DNA of 32,300 nt from a virus, in IMG/VR virus record IMGVR_UViG_3300026136_000012, positions 1-32,300 of that record; one strand, 5' to 3'. The position numbers were made by a program, and so were the translations under genes. Below, in pieces: positions 7,093 to 14,826 of the stretch. Position 1 is the first letter of the stretch, and each line of letters opens with the position of its first letter. The notes beneath the pieces are model-generated. The model was not told the DNA's origin. It was given only the letters and a program-made list of their open reading frames with translations, and made no database searches.

Positions 7093-7448
7093 ACAAAAGT
7101 AGACATATAAAAAAGGAATCACTATTGAAGGCTTTAGAAAAAAGTTTAGGAATAGTTACAGTTGCCTGTAAAAATGCAGATATACCTAGAAGCACATATT
7201 ACAAGTGGATCAATGAAGATGCAGAATTTGCTGCTGCAGTTAGAGATATTGAAAATGTTGCATTGGATTATGCTGAATCTAAACTGCATAAACAGATAGG
7301 TGATAATTCTACAGCAGCTACAATCTTCTATTTAAAGACCAAAGGTAAAAAAAGGGGATATGTTGAAAGGCAGGAAATCACAGGTGCAGATGGTATACCA
7401 ACAAATTTTCAAATAGAAATCATTGACAAAACCCAAGATACAAACTAA
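7089..7448 (+). CDS. terS: Terminase small subunit
   Basis: This 119-residue protein has an N-terminal helix-turn-helix (GIVTVACKNADIPRSTYYKW, 21-40, then INEDAEFAAAV). It continues with the oligomerisation helices and AATIFYLKTKGKKRGYVER (about 76-94), all typical of small terminases of Bacillus phBC6A51-like and flavobacterial phages. It binds the packaging site and stimulates the large subunit. The start overlaps the glycosyltransferase stop by 4 bases, and the large terminase begins 26 bases before its end. Confidence 0.85.
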   Translation: MNKSRHIKKESLLKALEKSLGIVTVACKNADIPRSTYYKWINEDAEFAAAVRDIENVALDYAESKLHKQIGDNSTAATIFYLKTKGKKRGYVERQEITGADGIPTNFQIEIIDKTQDTN

Positions 7449-8586
7449 CATTGTTTACAAGCATTTAGTAAACAACAACAAAAAGATTCTAGTAGAACAG
7501 GGTGGAACTAGATCAGGAAAAACCTATAATATCATATTATGGATTATATTTCATTATTGTGCTAATAACAATGATAAAGTAATAACAATCTGCAGAAAGT
7601 CATTCCCTAGTTTAAGGGCAACAGTTCTAAGGGATTTCATTGACATCTTAAAAACCTATAATATATATAGGGAAATGTATCATAATAAATCCAATTCAGA
7701 ATACAATCTTTTTGGTAATCTAGTTGAATTTATTTCATTAGATCAACCACAAAAAATAAGAGGTAGAAAAAGGGACTTACTATTTATTAACGAAGCCAAT
7801 GAATTATACTTTGAAGATTGGCAGCAATTGATATTTAGAACAATGGATAAAATAGTAATTGATTTTAATCCTTCTGATGAATACCATTGGTTGTATGATA
7901 AAGTCATTACAAGGGATGATTGCAACTTTTACAAAACTACATATCTAGATAACCCTTTTTTAGAACAAAGCCTAATTGATGAAATAGAAAGGCTAAAATA
8001 TACTGATGAACAATATTGGCAAATCTATGGATTAGGTGAAAGGTCTGCAAGTAGAAGCACCATATTTAAATATGAAGAAGTAAATATAATACCTGAAGAT
8101 GCAGAACTAATATCCTATGGTATGGACTTTGGATATTCCAATGATCCAACAACCTTAGTTTCTGTTTACACTAAAGGCATCAACCTATATATAAAAGAAC
8201 ATCTGTACAGAACCCAAATGACTACAAAGGACATTCATACCTTTTTAAAAAATGAACAGCTTAGGAATAAACCTATATATGCCGATTCTGCTGAACCAAG
8301 ATTAATACAAGAACTTAGGACAATGGGACATAATATATTCCCAAGTATTAAAGGCAGGGATTCAGTAAATGCAGGAATTGATTTATTAAAAAGATACAAG
8401 ATTCATATACTAGCAGATTCTAATAATGCTATACAAGAATTTAGAAACTACAAATGGAAGGAAGATAAATCAGGTAGGCTAATTAATACACCTGAAGATA
8501 AACATAACCACATTATTGATCCCTGCAGATACTGCACTTATTCAATCCTGAGTAGACCAAATTTTGGTAAATATCACATTTATTAA
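7423..8586 (+). CDS. terL: Terminase large subunit
   Basis: This 387-residue PBSX/Terminase_3-type motor has Walker A GGTRSGKT (27-34), Walker B LLFINEA (119-125), coupling motif DFNPS (147-151), and nuclease aspartates in YGMDFGYSND (D235), YADSAEP (D288) and HIIDPCRY (D366). It cuts concatemers and pumps DNA into proheads through the portal. No ATG lies near the 5' end, so I use TTG at 7423, inside the small subunit gene. An internal ATT or ATA start closer to 7446 cannot be excluded. Confidence 0.93.
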   Translation: MTKPKIQTNIVYKHLVNNNKKILVEQGGTRSGKTYNIILWIIFHYCANNNDKVITICRKSFPSLRATVLRDFIDILKTYNIYREMYHNKSNSEYNLFGNLVEFISLDQPQKIRGRKRDLLFINEANELYFEDWQQLIFRTMDKIVIDFNPSDEYHWLYDKVITRDDCNFYKTTYLDNPFLEQSLIDEIERLKYTDEQYWQIYGLGERSASRSTIFKYEEVNIIPEDAELISYGMDFGYSNDPTTLVSVYTKGINLYIKEHLYRTQMTTKDIHTFLKNEQLRNKPIYADSAEPRLIQELRTMGHNIFPSIKGRDSVNAGIDLLKRYKIHILADSNNAIQEFRNYKWKEDKSGRLINTPEDKHNHIIDPCRYCTYSILSRPNFGKYHIY

Positions 8587-8605
8587 AAAAAAGTTATAAT
8601 ATTTT

Positions 8606-8635
8606 TTGTTTATAAGTTTATTTGTTATATATTTG
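8606..8635 (+). promoter_or_regulatory. Host-type Bacteroidota promoter, near-consensus
   Basis: TTG at 8606-8608 and TATATTTG at 8628-8635 are separated by 19 bases, an exact TAnnTTTG match. An upstream AAGTTATAATATTTTT tract resembles those of the promoters at 3889 and 31725. It drives the small-gene cassette 8660-9516 after terL. An open frame reading through it from 8606 is an artefact. Confidence 0.78.
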
Positions 8636-8659
8636 TATGGAACAATAAAACAAAACAAA

Positions 8660-8926
8660 ATGGAAATCAAAATTGATAACAGTTACATTGGATGGTTAGA
8701 AGGGGATAAATTTTTATCTAGCTATACTGATGCTATGAATTTTTTATTTGAACAATTAAAAGATGAAGATAAATGGGGTTGGATGCAAAATGAATATCCA
8801 AAATCAGAATTTTCTTTATGGGTACAAGATGGGGTTGATGAATATGGTGATAATATCTATATTAAATTAGAAACATTTAAAGTATCTAAATTAAGAAAAC
8901 TTGCAAAATTAAATGTAAGATTTTAA
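8660..8926 (+). CDS. Unknown small acidic protein
   Basis: This is an 88-residue protein starting at ATG 8660. I reject the in-frame extension to 8606 because it would translate the promoter. The leader AAAACAAAACAAA before the ATG is typical for this genome. The sequence is rich in Trp, Asp and Glu (DEDKWGWMQNEYPKSEFSLW) with a basic C-terminus. No family is recognised. It is the first gene of a cassette of four small proteins between terminase and tail genes, possibly host-interaction factors. Confidence 0.6.
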   Translation: MEIKIDNSYIGWLEGDKFLSSYTDAMNFLFEQLKDEDKWGWMQNEYPKSEFSLWVQDGVDEYGDNIYIKLETFKVSKLRKLAKLNVRF

Positions 8927-8949
8927 TTCAAAAATCATATAAACAACAA

Positions 8950-8969
8950 GGGGGGTAAAACCCCCTTTT
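8950..8969 (+). terminator. G5/C5 hairpin with short T tail
   Basis: GGGGG (8951-8955, one extra G at 8950), loop TAAAA, and CCCCC (8961-8965) are followed by TTTT. The next gene starts 13 bases downstream, so it is more likely an attenuator or mRNA-stabilising hairpin than a full stop. A matching hairpin is at 31948. Confidence 0.55.
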
Positions 8970-8981
8970 AAAACTTACAAA

Positions 8982-9140
8982 ATGGATATAAATATAACTT
9001 TAGAAGAATATAGAAAATTATTAGCAGTTGCATATGCAGCAGAATCTGTAGTCAGATGGCATAAAGAAGATATTGAAGGAATGAAGAAATCATCTATAGT
9101 ACATTTAACTAACAAAGTATCTGAATTGGAATTATTATGA
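8982..9140 (+). CDS. Unknown small helical protein
   Basis: This 52-residue protein (MDINITLEEYRKLLAVAYAA at the start) runs from ATG 8982 to TGA 9138-9140. It looks fully helical. The 18 bases ending six bases into the gene, AAAACTTACAAAATGGAT (8970-8987), recur exactly at 31771-31788 before another small gene. Its stop overlaps the next start. Function is unknown. Confidence 0.5.
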   Translation: MDINITLEEYRKLLAVAYAAESVVRWHKEDIEGMKKSSIVHLTNKVSELELL

Positions 9141-9289
9141 TTAGTAACGCAGCTTGGTCTGATCTAAAGAAACAGATAGAATATCATTTAAAAAAAGATG
9201 ATAATATTACAGACATCCACATTAATTATCAGGTAAAAAAAATTAAAGGGGTTAAGAACTATTTAAAACTAGGGGTAAAAATACAATGA
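9137..9289 (+). CDS. Unknown small basic protein
   Basis: The frame from ATG 9137 (overlapping the previous TGA) to TGA 9287-9289 encodes 50 residues, starting MISNAAWSDLKKQIEYHLKK, with a basic second half. It overlaps the next start as ATGA. The chain of four-base overlaps is the main evidence that this is a gene. No domain is recognised. Confidence 0.5.
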   Translation: MISNAAWSDLKKQIEYHLKKDDNITDIHINYQVKKIKGVKNYLKLGVKIQ

Positions 9290-9516
9290 AAGGACAAAGT
9301 ATAAATATAGAAGTAGAATATGATTTTGAAGTATTTGAAGTAGAAGCAGTTGTTTATGCAGGTGAAATGCAAACCTATGACTATTGTGGTTCTGCACCTG
9401 ATGTAGATATTTGCAAGGTTTATGATGAACAAGGTTGTGAAATTCAAAGGGAACTAGATTACATTACACTTGAATATATTGAAGAACAAATATTAGAATA
9501 TTACAATAATCAATAA
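9286..9516 (+). CDS. Unknown acidic small protein
   Basis: This 76-residue acidic protein has alternating residues suggesting beta strands in the first half (SINIEVEYDFEVFEVEAVVY) and a helical acidic C-terminus (ITLEYIEEQILEYYNN). It has two central cysteines (YDYCGSAP, DICKVY) and one more near residue 51. It is the last gene of the cassette, ending 25 bases before the terminator. Proteins of this look occur in early regions of phages, but I know no function. Confidence 0.55.
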   Translation: MKGQSINIEVEYDFEVFEVEAVVYAGEMQTYDYCGSAPDVDICKVYDEQGCEIQRELDYITLEYIEEQILEYYNNQ

Positions 9517-9540
9517 AAACTGTTTGTTTTGTTTGTTTAA

Positions 9541-9571
9541 AAGGGTGGCTAGAAATAGTCACCTTTTTTTT
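9541..9571 (+). terminator. Rho-independent terminator of the small-gene cassette
   Basis: GGTGGCT (9544-9550) pairs with AGTCACC (9557-9563) with one G-T wobble around AGAAAT, flanked by A's and eight T's (9564-9571). It isolates the cassette from the tail genes. TATATCTTCGATTTA just after it resembles the sequence following the terminator at 1278. Confidence 0.85.
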
Positions 9572-9603
9572 ATATCTTCGATTTATAAAATCAACTATGT
9601 AAA

Positions 9604-9612
9604 TACGTTATA
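9604..9612 (+). promoter_or_regulatory. TACGTTATA element before tail operon
   Basis: The nonamer TACGTTATA abuts the ATG at 9612. If it is a -7 box, transcription would begin inside the first codons, favouring the second ATG at 9618 as the start, or a leaderless message. It is the first promoter-like signal after the terminator and before the long tail gene run. Confidence 0.45.
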
Positions 9613-10277
9613 TGAATATGGATATTAAAATAAACATACCAACTAAACTATCAGATATTACACTAGGGCAATATAAGCACTACTTAAAAATAGAAAAACA
9701 GAATAAAGAATCACATTTCCTGCAATCTAAAATGATTGAAATATTTTGTAATGTTTCATTAAAGGAAGTAATGAGATTAAAGTTAAAAGATACTAAAGAA
9801 ATCATTGATATACTTACACATCTATTTGAAGATAAACCACAGCTTGTTAAAAGTTTCAAAGTAAATAAAGTAAAATTTGGGTTTCATCCTAGTTTAGATG
9901 AATTAACATTTGGTGAATACATTGATCTTGATACTTATATTGGTGATTGGGATAATATAGAAAAAGCAATGAATGTATTATACAGACCTGTGATAGCTAA
10001 TTTAAAAGATAAATATGCAATAGCTGAATATAATACTGAATTACATAAAGACATATTGAATATGCCTATGGATGCTGTAATGTCTGCAATTTTTTTTTTG
10101 TGGAATTTAGGAATAGACTTATCGAAAATTATGATGAAATCTTTGGATCAGGAGGGAACAACCAACCAAGCCTTGACAGATTATCTGTATTCAATAGAAA
10201 ATGGGGATGGTATCAATCACTTTTCACAGGACTCGCTCAGGGTGATATTAGAAGAATTGAAGATATCACTAAATTAA
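9612..10277 (+). CDS. Tail assembly chaperone, short form
   Basis: This 221-residue protein contains FGFHPSLDELTFGEYIDLDTYI (about 95-116 region), then AMNVLYRPVIANLKDKYAIAEYN, a pattern I associate with tail assembly chaperones of flavobacterial phages. These proteins coat the tape measure during tail assembly and are absent from virions. Near residue 160 a ten-T run provides a slip site into the -1 frame. The normal frame continues another 58 residues (WNLGIDLSKIMMKSLDQEG...) to TAA, overlapping a second real frame. Start could be ATG 9612 or 9618. Confidence 0.72.
   Translation: MNMDIKINIPTKLSDITLGQYKHYLKIEKQNKESHFLQSKMIEIFCNVSLKEVMRLKLKDTKEIIDILTHLFEDKPQLVKSFKVNKVKFGFHPSLDELTFGEYIDLDTYIGDWDNIEKAMNVLYRPVIANLKDKYAIAEYNTELHKDILNMPMDAVMSAIFFLWNLGIDLSKIMMKSLDQEGTTNQALTDYLYSIENGDGINHFSQDSLRVILEELKISLN
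10090..10100 (+). other. Probable -1 ribosomal frameshift slip site
   Basis: Ten T residues (10090-10099) then G give the zero-frame codons ATT TTT TTT TTG, containing T-TTT-TTG (10094-10100). Slipping back one base puts the ribosome at GTG 10100 in the downstream frame. Frameshifting at this gene position is well known for G/GT-type tail chaperones. No stimulating structure was identified by eye. Confidence 0.6.
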
Positions 10278-10363
10278 ATTTACATAGTTGCCTATATGCA
10301 TTAGCTTACATAAAAGATAAATCAGAAGTAGAAGCAGCAGCAATGAAAAATAAAATAAAATGA
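10100..10363 (+). CDS. Tail assembly chaperone, -1 frame extension (T-like)
   Basis: This frame is open from 10049 and first offers GTG at 10100, in the -1 frame relative to the upstream chaperone. It ends with TGA 10361-10363. FNRKWGWYQSLFTGLAQGDI (residues about 31-50), then ITKLNLHSCLYALAYIKDKSEVEA match the C-terminal extension of frameshifted tail chaperones, which binds the tape measure. It lacks a good leader, so it is probably made mainly as a fusion through the slip site. For 178 bases both frames appear protein-coding. Confidence 0.7.
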   Translation: MEFRNRLIENYDEIFGSGGNNQPSLDRLSVFNRKWGWYQSLFTGLAQGDIRRIEDITKLNLHSCLYALAYIKDKSEVEAAAMKNKIK

Positions 10364-10488
10364 TGGAAATAATAAAACATTTATTGGGGTTATGTGGTGA
10401 AGGTCATCCAAACCTTATTACTATTTCAGTTCTATTAGTAATAGTAACAACAACTATTAAATTAAGAAAAAAGCATTTAAATGAGTAA
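10360..10488 (+). CDS. Small single-span membrane protein
   Basis: The frame from ATG 10360 (overlapping the previous TGA) to TAA 10486-10488 encodes 42 residues. HLLGLCGEGHPNLITISVLL begins the hydrophobic span and TTTIKLRKKHLNE is a basic tail. Small proteins with a GLCGEGHPNL-like segment followed by one transmembrane helix recur in flavobacterial phages at this place after the tail chaperone. A minor holin or tail-associated role is possible; none is shown. Confidence 0.55.
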   Translation: MMEIIKHLLGLCGEGHPNLITISVLLVIVTTTIKLRKKHLNE

Positions 10489-10951
10489 TACAGGTATTAG
10501 GGGTTTCTATTTATTATCAGAAACTATAAAAGAAGAATTATTAAAAGACCAAAACATTAATACTGTAACAACAGGTGATATTACAAATGTAAACCTAAAC
10601 AAGCAGGATATATTTCCATTAGGACATATTATAATAAATACAGTTACAGATGAAGAAAATGTTTTAAGATTTAGTATTACAGTATTAGCTGCTGATATGG
10701 TAGATCAATCAAAAGATGCAACAGTTGATATATTTAAAGGGAATACCAATGAACAGGACATTCTAAATACACAACTTGCAGTAATTAATAGGCTAATACA
10801 AAGATTAAGAAAGGGACAGCTATACACAGATATGTATCAACTTGATGGTACACCTGTTTGTGAACCTTTTTATGATAGGTTTGAAAATCAATTAGCAGGA
10901 TGGACTGCTACAATGGATATTTTAATTTACAATGATATATACATTTGCTAA
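10481..10951 (+). CDS. Probable tail terminator/tail completion protein
   Basis: This 156-residue protein contains TIKEELLKDQNINTVTTGDI, KQDIFPLGHIIINTV, VLAADMVDQSKDATVDIFKG and NRFENQLAGWTAT-type segments (here RFENQLAGWTATMDILIYND). The alternating strands and size (about 150) fit tail terminator or neck proteins, and close relatives in flavobacterial phages lie between the tail chaperone and tape measure or near the neck genes. The precise role is inferred from size, context and strand pattern only. It overlaps the genes on both sides. Confidence 0.55.
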   Translation: MSNTGIRGFYLLSETIKEELLKDQNINTVTTGDITNVNLNKQDIFPLGHIIINTVTDEENVLRFSITVLAADMVDQSKDATVDIFKGNTNEQDILNTQLAVINRLIQRLRKGQLYTDMYQLDGTPVCEPFYDRFENQLAGWTATMDILIYNDIYIC

Positions 10952-11505
10952 TGGATTCTAAAGAAGATTATACAAATTTAGGAATTGCTATAAATAACTA
11001 TGGTAAATATGTAATTCAACAATCTAAATCCAACCTAACTAAAAATAAAAAAGGTGGTGGTGATTTGTATAATTCATTAAAATATAAAGCTATAAAGACC
11101 AAGAAAGTTGGCAATCCTTATACACTTGAATTTTTTATGGAAAATTATGGTGCATTTGTAGATAAGGGTGTTAAAGGTGTTAATAGCACATACCCTGAAA
11201 CTAGAGCAGCACAATCAAAATTTCAATATGGTACAGGTACAGGTCCGAAGGGTGGATTGACAAAAGGTATTGACAATTGGCTAAAGAAAAAGAATTTCAG
11301 ATGGCGTGATGAATTAGGTAGGTTTATGACCTTTAAATCTATGAGATATTTAATAGTCCAAAAAATATACTTTCAAGGCATTAAGGCTATTATGTTTTTT
11401 TCTAGACCTTTAGAATTAGGTGAAAAAAAATACAGTAAAGAAATAGTTGATGGATTTGTAAAAGACATTGACCTAAAAATAACATTTTCAAAAGAATCAG
11501 AATAA
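10951..11505 (+). CDS. Neck/tail-completion protein, HK97 gp10-like
   Basis: I take ATG 10951 (184 residues), which shares a base with the previous stop, over a TTG six bases upstream. The N-terminal helix (NYGKYVIQQSKSNLTKNKK), GGGDLYNSLKYKAIKT and LEFFMENYGAFVDKGVKGV follow the layout of HK97 gp10-type proteins that seal the head-tail junction. The segment ETRAAQSKFQYGTGTGPKGG is flexible and glycine-rich. The family call is moderate. Confidence 0.55.
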   Translation: MDSKEDYTNLGIAINNYGKYVIQQSKSNLTKNKKGGGDLYNSLKYKAIKTKKVGNPYTLEFFMENYGAFVDKGVKGVNSTYPETRAAQSKFQYGTGTGPKGGLTKGIDNWLKKKNFRWRDELGRFMTFKSMRYLIVQKIYFQGIKAIMFFSRPLELGEKKYSKEIVDGFVKDIDLKITFSKESE

Positions 11506-12527
11506 TGGCAAATATATCTTTAAGAAGTCCACAATATAAAAACCTAGTTGCACCATCAACTGCTAATTCAGTTAGATGTCAATTACTAACAGGTGGTAAT
11601 GTGGTTTATACTTTAATAAAAAACAATCCTGCAACAAATGAAAATGTACAATTTGAAGTTGCTGAATTAATGAGGGATTACATAAATGTAACTTATGCTA
11701 CTAACTATGCACCCCCAACTGTACAGTTTACTACACAAATTAGAGCATATACAGGATTAAATGGAACAGGTAGTTCAGTTGCATCAGTTAATTTTTCTGA
11801 TCTTGGTTTTGAATCATATGGTAAATTTGAAGAAGGTTCTAATCCAATAATATTACCAACAACAACTAAACAGTATATGATTGCACCTGTACCTAATGGT
11901 GTAGATTCATCTTTAACAAATCCAAGATTCAAAATATTTTTACCATATGGTGTAGCTACTACAGTATATTATCAACAAGCAACAACATCTACTATAGTAC
12001 AACAGGCTGTATCACCAACAGATACTGTTGTTGGTAATGTAGGTAGTAATGCTGTAGTATTAGTAATTGATAGAATTGATTGTACAAAATATGGTAATGG
12101 TGTTAAAATTATATTTATTAATAAATATGGTGTACAGCAAGATTTATGGTTCTTTTTAAAACAAACTAAATCATTAAATAGAACTAATGAAAAATTTAAA
12201 TCAAATACTATTGAATATGGTACAAATGCACCTGCTACATATAACATAACTAATGCACCTAATAAAATTTTTAATACACAAGGTAAACAATTACACACAT
12301 TAAGTTCAGGTTTTTATCCTGAATATGCTAATGAATTTTTTGAACAGCTTTTACTTTCAGAATATGTATGGATGGAAAAACCATCAACAACAGGTGGTGC
12401 TAATTATCAAGTTCCTGTAACTGTAAAAACATCAAACATTGATTTTAAAACATCAGTAAATGACAGGCTAATACAATATACAATGCAATTTGAAGAAGCA
12501 TTTGATTACATTAATAATATAAGATAA
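11505..12527 (+). CDS. Tail structural protein, probably tail tip
   Basis: This 340-residue beta-rich protein has NSVRCQLLTGGNVVYTLIKN near its start and LVIDRIDCTKYGNGVKIIFI followed by NKYGVQQDLWFFLKQTKSLN in the middle, and ends VNDRLIQYTMQFEEAFDYIN. Related sequences occur in flavobacterial phages directly before the large tail-tip protein, as here. I place it in the distal tail by context. No enzymatic motif is seen. Start and stop overlap neighbours by one base each. Confidence 0.55.
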   Translation: MANISLRSPQYKNLVAPSTANSVRCQLLTGGNVVYTLIKNNPATNENVQFEVAELMRDYINVTYATNYAPPTVQFTTQIRAYTGLNGTGSSVASVNFSDLGFESYGKFEEGSNPIILPTTTKQYMIAPVPNGVDSSLTNPRFKIFLPYGVATTVYYQQATTSTIVQQAVSPTDTVVGNVGSNAVVLVIDRIDCTKYGNGVKIIFINKYGVQQDLWFFLKQTKSLNRTNEKFKSNTIEYGTNAPATYNITNAPNKIFNTQGKQLHTLSSGFYPEYANEFFEQLLLSEYVWMEKPSTTGGANYQVPVTVKTSNIDFKTSVNDRLIQYTMQFEEAFDYINNIR

Positions 12528-14686
12528 TGCAAAAGGTTCAGCTATATATTATAGATAATAACATTGAAAAAAGGGTTGATTTATTTAAAGATGAAAAAGT
12601 ATCTTTAACACAAACAATTCAAAATGTAAAAGATATTGCTAAAATATTTACAGCATTTTCTAAAACATTTGCTGTACCTGCATCAAAAGCAAACAATATA
12701 TTATTTTCACATTATTATAATTTCAATATTACAGGTGGTTATGATGCAAGGGTAAAAAAACAAGCTAGGCTTTATTTAAACAATATTCCATTTAAAGAAG
12801 GTACTATTAAATTAACAAGTGTAAAATTAAAGAATAATGTAGCACATACATATAATATAACATTTTTTGGTAATACAGTTAATTTAGTTGATCTATTAGG
12901 TGATTTACAATTAGATGCATTAACTGATTTAAATAAATATAATGTAACATATGATAAAGATACTGTTTATGATTATATCAGAAATTTTGATACACCTGCA
13001 TTAAATACCCCTGATAATTTATGTGTTCCTTTAATTAGTCATACAGATAGAATGTTTTACAATTCTGCTGTTTCTAATCAATATGGTAATGTTTATGTTG
13101 GTTCGCCAAGTTCAGGCAATGGTATTAAATGGACTAATTTTAAATATGCAATTAGATTATCTGCTTTTATTGATGCTATACAAGCACAAACATTTCAAGG
13201 GCAAAGTATTACTTTTTCTGATGATTTTTTTAATGATACATCTAATTTGCAATTCCATAATTTATTTATGTGGTTGCATAGAAAAAAAGGTGGTTTAGAT
13301 GCTGATAACCAAATACAAGCATCAACATCAACATTAGATGATTTAGCTTTTGTTTCACAATCAGGTACATTTAACATTCATCCCGGATTTGTATTTGCCA
13401 ATAATGGCACATTAAGATTGCAGAATTCAGGTAATAATCCACAAATACCATTACTAAAATTAGATTTAGCACCAACTAATTCAGCTACTTATACAGTTAG
13501 AATTATAAGTAGTATACAAGGTGAAATATTTAACTTTACAGGATCAGGTACACAATCATTTACAATACCAAATGCACTTCAATATAACTATTCAACATTA
13601 ACAGTTGTATTTGATACTAATGCTATTCTAACATTTGCAGCTAATACTATTACTTGGACTGTAGAAATGACTACAGAAGTAACTACACAAGCAGGTGTTA
13701 TAACAGTAGGTGGTACTGCTATATTTAAAAATGCAAACACTTATGCGACTACATTAGATGTTGATTTTGCTATTAACCAACAAGTTCCTGAAATGAAAAT
13801 AATTGATTTTTTAACAGGTTTATTTAAGATGTTTAATCTTACTGCTTATGTTGATAATCAAGGAACTATTGTAGTACAAAAATTGGATGATTACTATGCT
13901 TTAGGACAGGCTAATCCTACTAAAGTTTTTGATAAATATGTAGATACAACAAAATCAGAAGTAGCTTTAGCATTACCATTTAAAGATATAAAATATGCAT
14001 ATGAAGGATTAGATACATTTTTAGCTAAACAATTTAATCAATTAAATAATGCACAATGGGGTTCTTTAGATTATAGTTTAGATAATGCAATATTTGATGC
14101 ACTTACTGAAAGTTATGCAATTACAATACCATTTGAACATATGATGTTTGAAAGGCTTTATAATGCAACAGGTAGTAGTTCAACTACTATACAATGGGGG
14201 TGGTTTGTTGATGATAATCAAGAATCTTATTTAGGTAAACCATTATTATTTTATCCTATAAGAATTACAAGTGGAACAAATATACAACTATTAGAAACTG
14301 ATGGTGGTAATTTTAATACTACAAATCAATACATTGTTCCATCTAATTCACAAACATTATTAGCACCAACAGCATCAGGTGGTTCAGCTAATAATATACA
14401 TTTCCAAGCTGAATTAAATGAATGGTGGGCAAATGAAGCAGGTAGTACAGCTAGTGAATATACAGGAACATTGTTCAATAATTTCTATACAACATATATT
14501 ACTGATGTATTTAATAGTCAAAGAAGATTAACAAAATTGGATATTAAAATTCCTTTAAGTGAGTTTTTTAATTTGGAATTATATGACATTATAAGCATTA
14601 ATCAAAACACATATAAAATAAATTCTATTACAACAGATTTGCAAACAGGTAAATCAAAAGTTGAACTTTTAAATTCAGTAGTATGA
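12527..14686 (+). CDS. Large tail-tip/baseplate hub protein
   Basis: This 719-residue protein begins VQLYIIDNNIEKRVDLFKDE, then SLTQTIQNVKDIAKIFTAFS and KTFAVPASKANNILFSHYYN, a conserved N-terminal module I associate with Bacteroidota phage tail-tip proteins (Dit/Tal-like place). The middle (about 300-410) is Thr/Asn-rich beta structure, and the C-terminus (LDIKIPLSEFFNLELYDIIS) resembles a hub domain. It likely forms the distal hub to which the fibre attaches. It lies directly upstream of a 47-residue gene and the tape measure. Confidence 0.6.
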   Translation: MQKVQLYIIDNNIEKRVDLFKDEKVSLTQTIQNVKDIAKIFTAFSKTFAVPASKANNILFSHYYNFNITGGYDARVKKQARLYLNNIPFKEGTIKLTSVKLKNNVAHTYNITFFGNTVNLVDLLGDLQLDALTDLNKYNVTYDKDTVYDYIRNFDTPALNTPDNLCVPLISHTDRMFYNSAVSNQYGNVYVGSPSSGNGIKWTNFKYAIRLSAFIDAIQAQTFQGQSITFSDDFFNDTSNLQFHNLFMWLHRKKGGLDADNQIQASTSTLDDLAFVSQSGTFNIHPGFVFANNGTLRLQNSGNNPQIPLLKLDLAPTNSATYTVRIISSIQGEIFNFTGSGTQSFTIPNALQYNYSTLTVVFDTNAILTFAANTITWTVEMTTEVTTQAGVITVGGTAIFKNANTYATTLDVDFAINQQVPEMKIIDFLTGLFKMFNLTAYVDNQGTIVVQKLDDYYALGQANPTKVFDKYVDTTKSEVALALPFKDIKYAYEGLDTFLAKQFNQLNNAQWGSLDYSLDNAIFDALTESYAITIPFEHMMFERLYNATGSSSTTIQWGWFVDDNQESYLGKPLLFYPIRITSGTNIQLLETDGGNFNTTNQYIVPSNSQTLLAPTASGGSANNIHFQAELNEWWANEAGSTASEYTGTLFNNFYTTYITDVFNSQRRLTKLDIKIPLSEFFNLELYDIISINQNTYKINSITTDLQTGKSKVELLNSVV

Positions 14687-14826
14687 TAAAGAACATAATT
14701 GATTTACTTCAGATTGTTGAAGAAGATACAGAAAATATTAAAATAGCAAAAGGTAAATATGCATTGCCTAAGACATTAAAAGAAGGTTTAAAACAAATAA
14801 AAAACAACATTAAATGGCAACAGTAA
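14683..14826 (+). CDS. Small helical protein between tail tip and tape measure
   Basis: The ATG at 14683 overlaps the previous stop (ATGA) and the frame ends with TAA 14824-14826, giving 47 residues. The product is helical and charged (IIDLLQIVEEDTENIKIAKG). Its last 13 bases overlap the tape measure start. Position and overlaps suggest a co-translated tail assembly factor; no homology is recognised. Confidence 0.5.
   Translation: MIKNIIDLLQIVEEDTENIKIAKGKYALPKTLKEGLKQIKNNIKWQQ

Noticed and set aside
8606-8659. N-terminal extension of the 8660 gene to TTG 8606
   Set aside because: It would translate the near-consensus promoter 8606-8635. The ATG at 8660 has the typical A-rich leader.
13083-13298. 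Alternative plus-strand frame inside the tail-tip gene
   Set aside because: It lies wholly inside a long well-supported gene in another frame, and the product is low-complexity and hydrophobic.
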